A stretch of DNA of 64,000 bases from an uncultured Sulfitobacter sp. (GTDB lineage Bacteria; Pseudomonadota; Alphaproteobacteria; Rhodobacterales; Rhodobacteraceae): contig NZ_CANMQS010000006.1 in NCBI RefSeq assembly GCF_947500075.1, forward strand, positions 186,001-250,000. Direction: 5' to 3'. Positions 63,633-64,000 of this stretch are shown piece by piece. Every line of letters begins with the position of its first letter. Positions within the stretch are counted from its first letter, which is position 1. The position numbers and the translations under genes were made by a program. Under the pieces are notes generated by a model. The model was given only the letters and a program-made list of their open reading frames with translations. It made no database searches and had not been told where the DNA came from.

Positions 63633-64000
63633 ATGACCAACCGACCAAACACCCCGTTGCTGGATCAAGTGACGCGCCCTGCCGATATGAAAGGGCTGAG
63701 CGACGCCGAACTGACCCAACTCGCCCATGAAGTCCGGGCAGAGACGATTTCTGCCGTCTCTGAGACCGGGGGTCACCTTGGCGCGGGTCTGGGTGTCGTC
63801 GAGCTGACCGTTGCCCTGCACGCGGTTTTTGACACCCCGCGTGACAAGCTGATCTGGGACGTGGGCCACCAATGTTACCCGCATAAAATCCTGACCGAAC
63901 GCCGCGACCGCATCCGGACCCTGCGCCAGAAGGACGGGCTCAGTGGTTTCACCAAGCGCAGCGAATCCCCCTATGATCCTTTCGGCGCGGCGCATAGTTC
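63633..64000 (+). CDS. dxs: 1-deoxy-D-xylulose-5-phosphate synthase (5' part)
   Basis: The first 122 codons of Dxs, which joins pyruvate and glyceraldehyde 3-phosphate with TPP at the start of the MEP pathway. It starts [13 protein letters not shown] and shows [20 protein letters not shown] and [17 protein letters not shown], typical of the N-terminal TPP domain. It runs off the right edge; the frame is open throughout. It is 32 bases after ispA. Confidence 0.95.
   Translation, partial: MTNRPNTPLLDQVTRPADMKGLSDAELTQLAHEVRAETISAVSETGGHLGAGLGVVELTVALHAVFDTPRDKLIWDVGHQCYPHKILTERRDRIRTLRQKDGLSGFTKRSESPYDPFGAAHS

Overview
The window is a chromosomal segment of a high-GC alphaproteobacterium, most likely a marine Rhodobacterales/Roseobacteraceae member. 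Supporting signs are the petABC operon, the petP-petR regulator pair first known from Rhodobacter, three tripartite transporters (two TRAP, one TctABC), a RibH2-type lumazine synthase behind an FMN riboswitch, an MtaB/DapF pair and many ATGA gene overlaps. The genus cannot be fixed from what is visible. No integrase, insertion sequence, prophage or CRISPR array is seen.

Layout. 1-4.8 kb: homogentisate-type aromatic operon (fumarylacetoacetase, metallo-beta-lactamase-like protein, class A flavin monooxygenase, DUF2783 small protein, maleylacetoacetate isomerase), then tRNA-Arg(CCT). 5-7.3 kb: LacI-type regulator and a YcaQ-family DNA glycosylase. 7.3-13.2 kb: IclR regulator and a TRAP transporter with a Tat-type binding protein, divergent from a GMC oxidoreductase. 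13.2-22.5 kb: Asp/Glu-racemase-like gene divergent from a long operon with a DadA-like dehydrogenase, a second TRAP system with a methyltransferase between its subunits, a BASS-like carrier and the 5-oxoprolinase genes pxpB-pxpC-pxpA. 22.5-28.2 kb: small membrane ORF, agmatinase-family enzyme, DEAD-box helicase, beta-ketothiolase, orphan PhnD-like protein. 28.2-34.7 kb: homoprotocatechuate meta-cleavage operon hpaF-hpaE-hpaD-decarboxylase-hpaG-hpaH, with divergent hpaR. 34.7-42.8 kb: class III aminotransferase and IclR regulator, divergent from tctC-tctB-tctA-aldehyde dehydrogenase-Tm-1-like gene; then tRNA-Lys(TTT). 43-48.9 kb: dapF, mtaB, a Crp/Fnr regulator, a structured intergenic region with a strong terminator, and petABC. 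49-54.8 kb: GST, PaiB-like protein, FMN riboswitch-ribH, TPP riboswitch-thiBPQ and a cryptic SEC-C mini-ORF. 54.9-64 kb: aroC, TetR/DM13 pair, EamA carrier, cobO, SDR, an orphan Cas2-like gene of lower GC, ilvE, petP-petR, xseB, ispA and the 5' end of dxs.

How it fits together. The first half is dominated by catabolic cassettes, each pairing an uptake system with a few enzymes and a local repressor (IclR, MarR or TetR type) next to a visible palindrome. The second half is mostly core metabolism: respiration, cofactors, isoprenoids, amino acids and tRNA modification. All three transporter operons carry a strong hairpin directly after the binding-protein gene, which would favour excess binding protein over membrane subunits. 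The most unusual points are the racemase/DadA/TRAP/methyltransferase/BASS/pxpBCA island, the aminotransferase/TctABC/Tm-1 cassette of unknown substrate, the Cas2-like gene facing an opposing terminator, a DapF with Ser at the second catalytic Cys position, and the unassigned structured RNA region beside petC.
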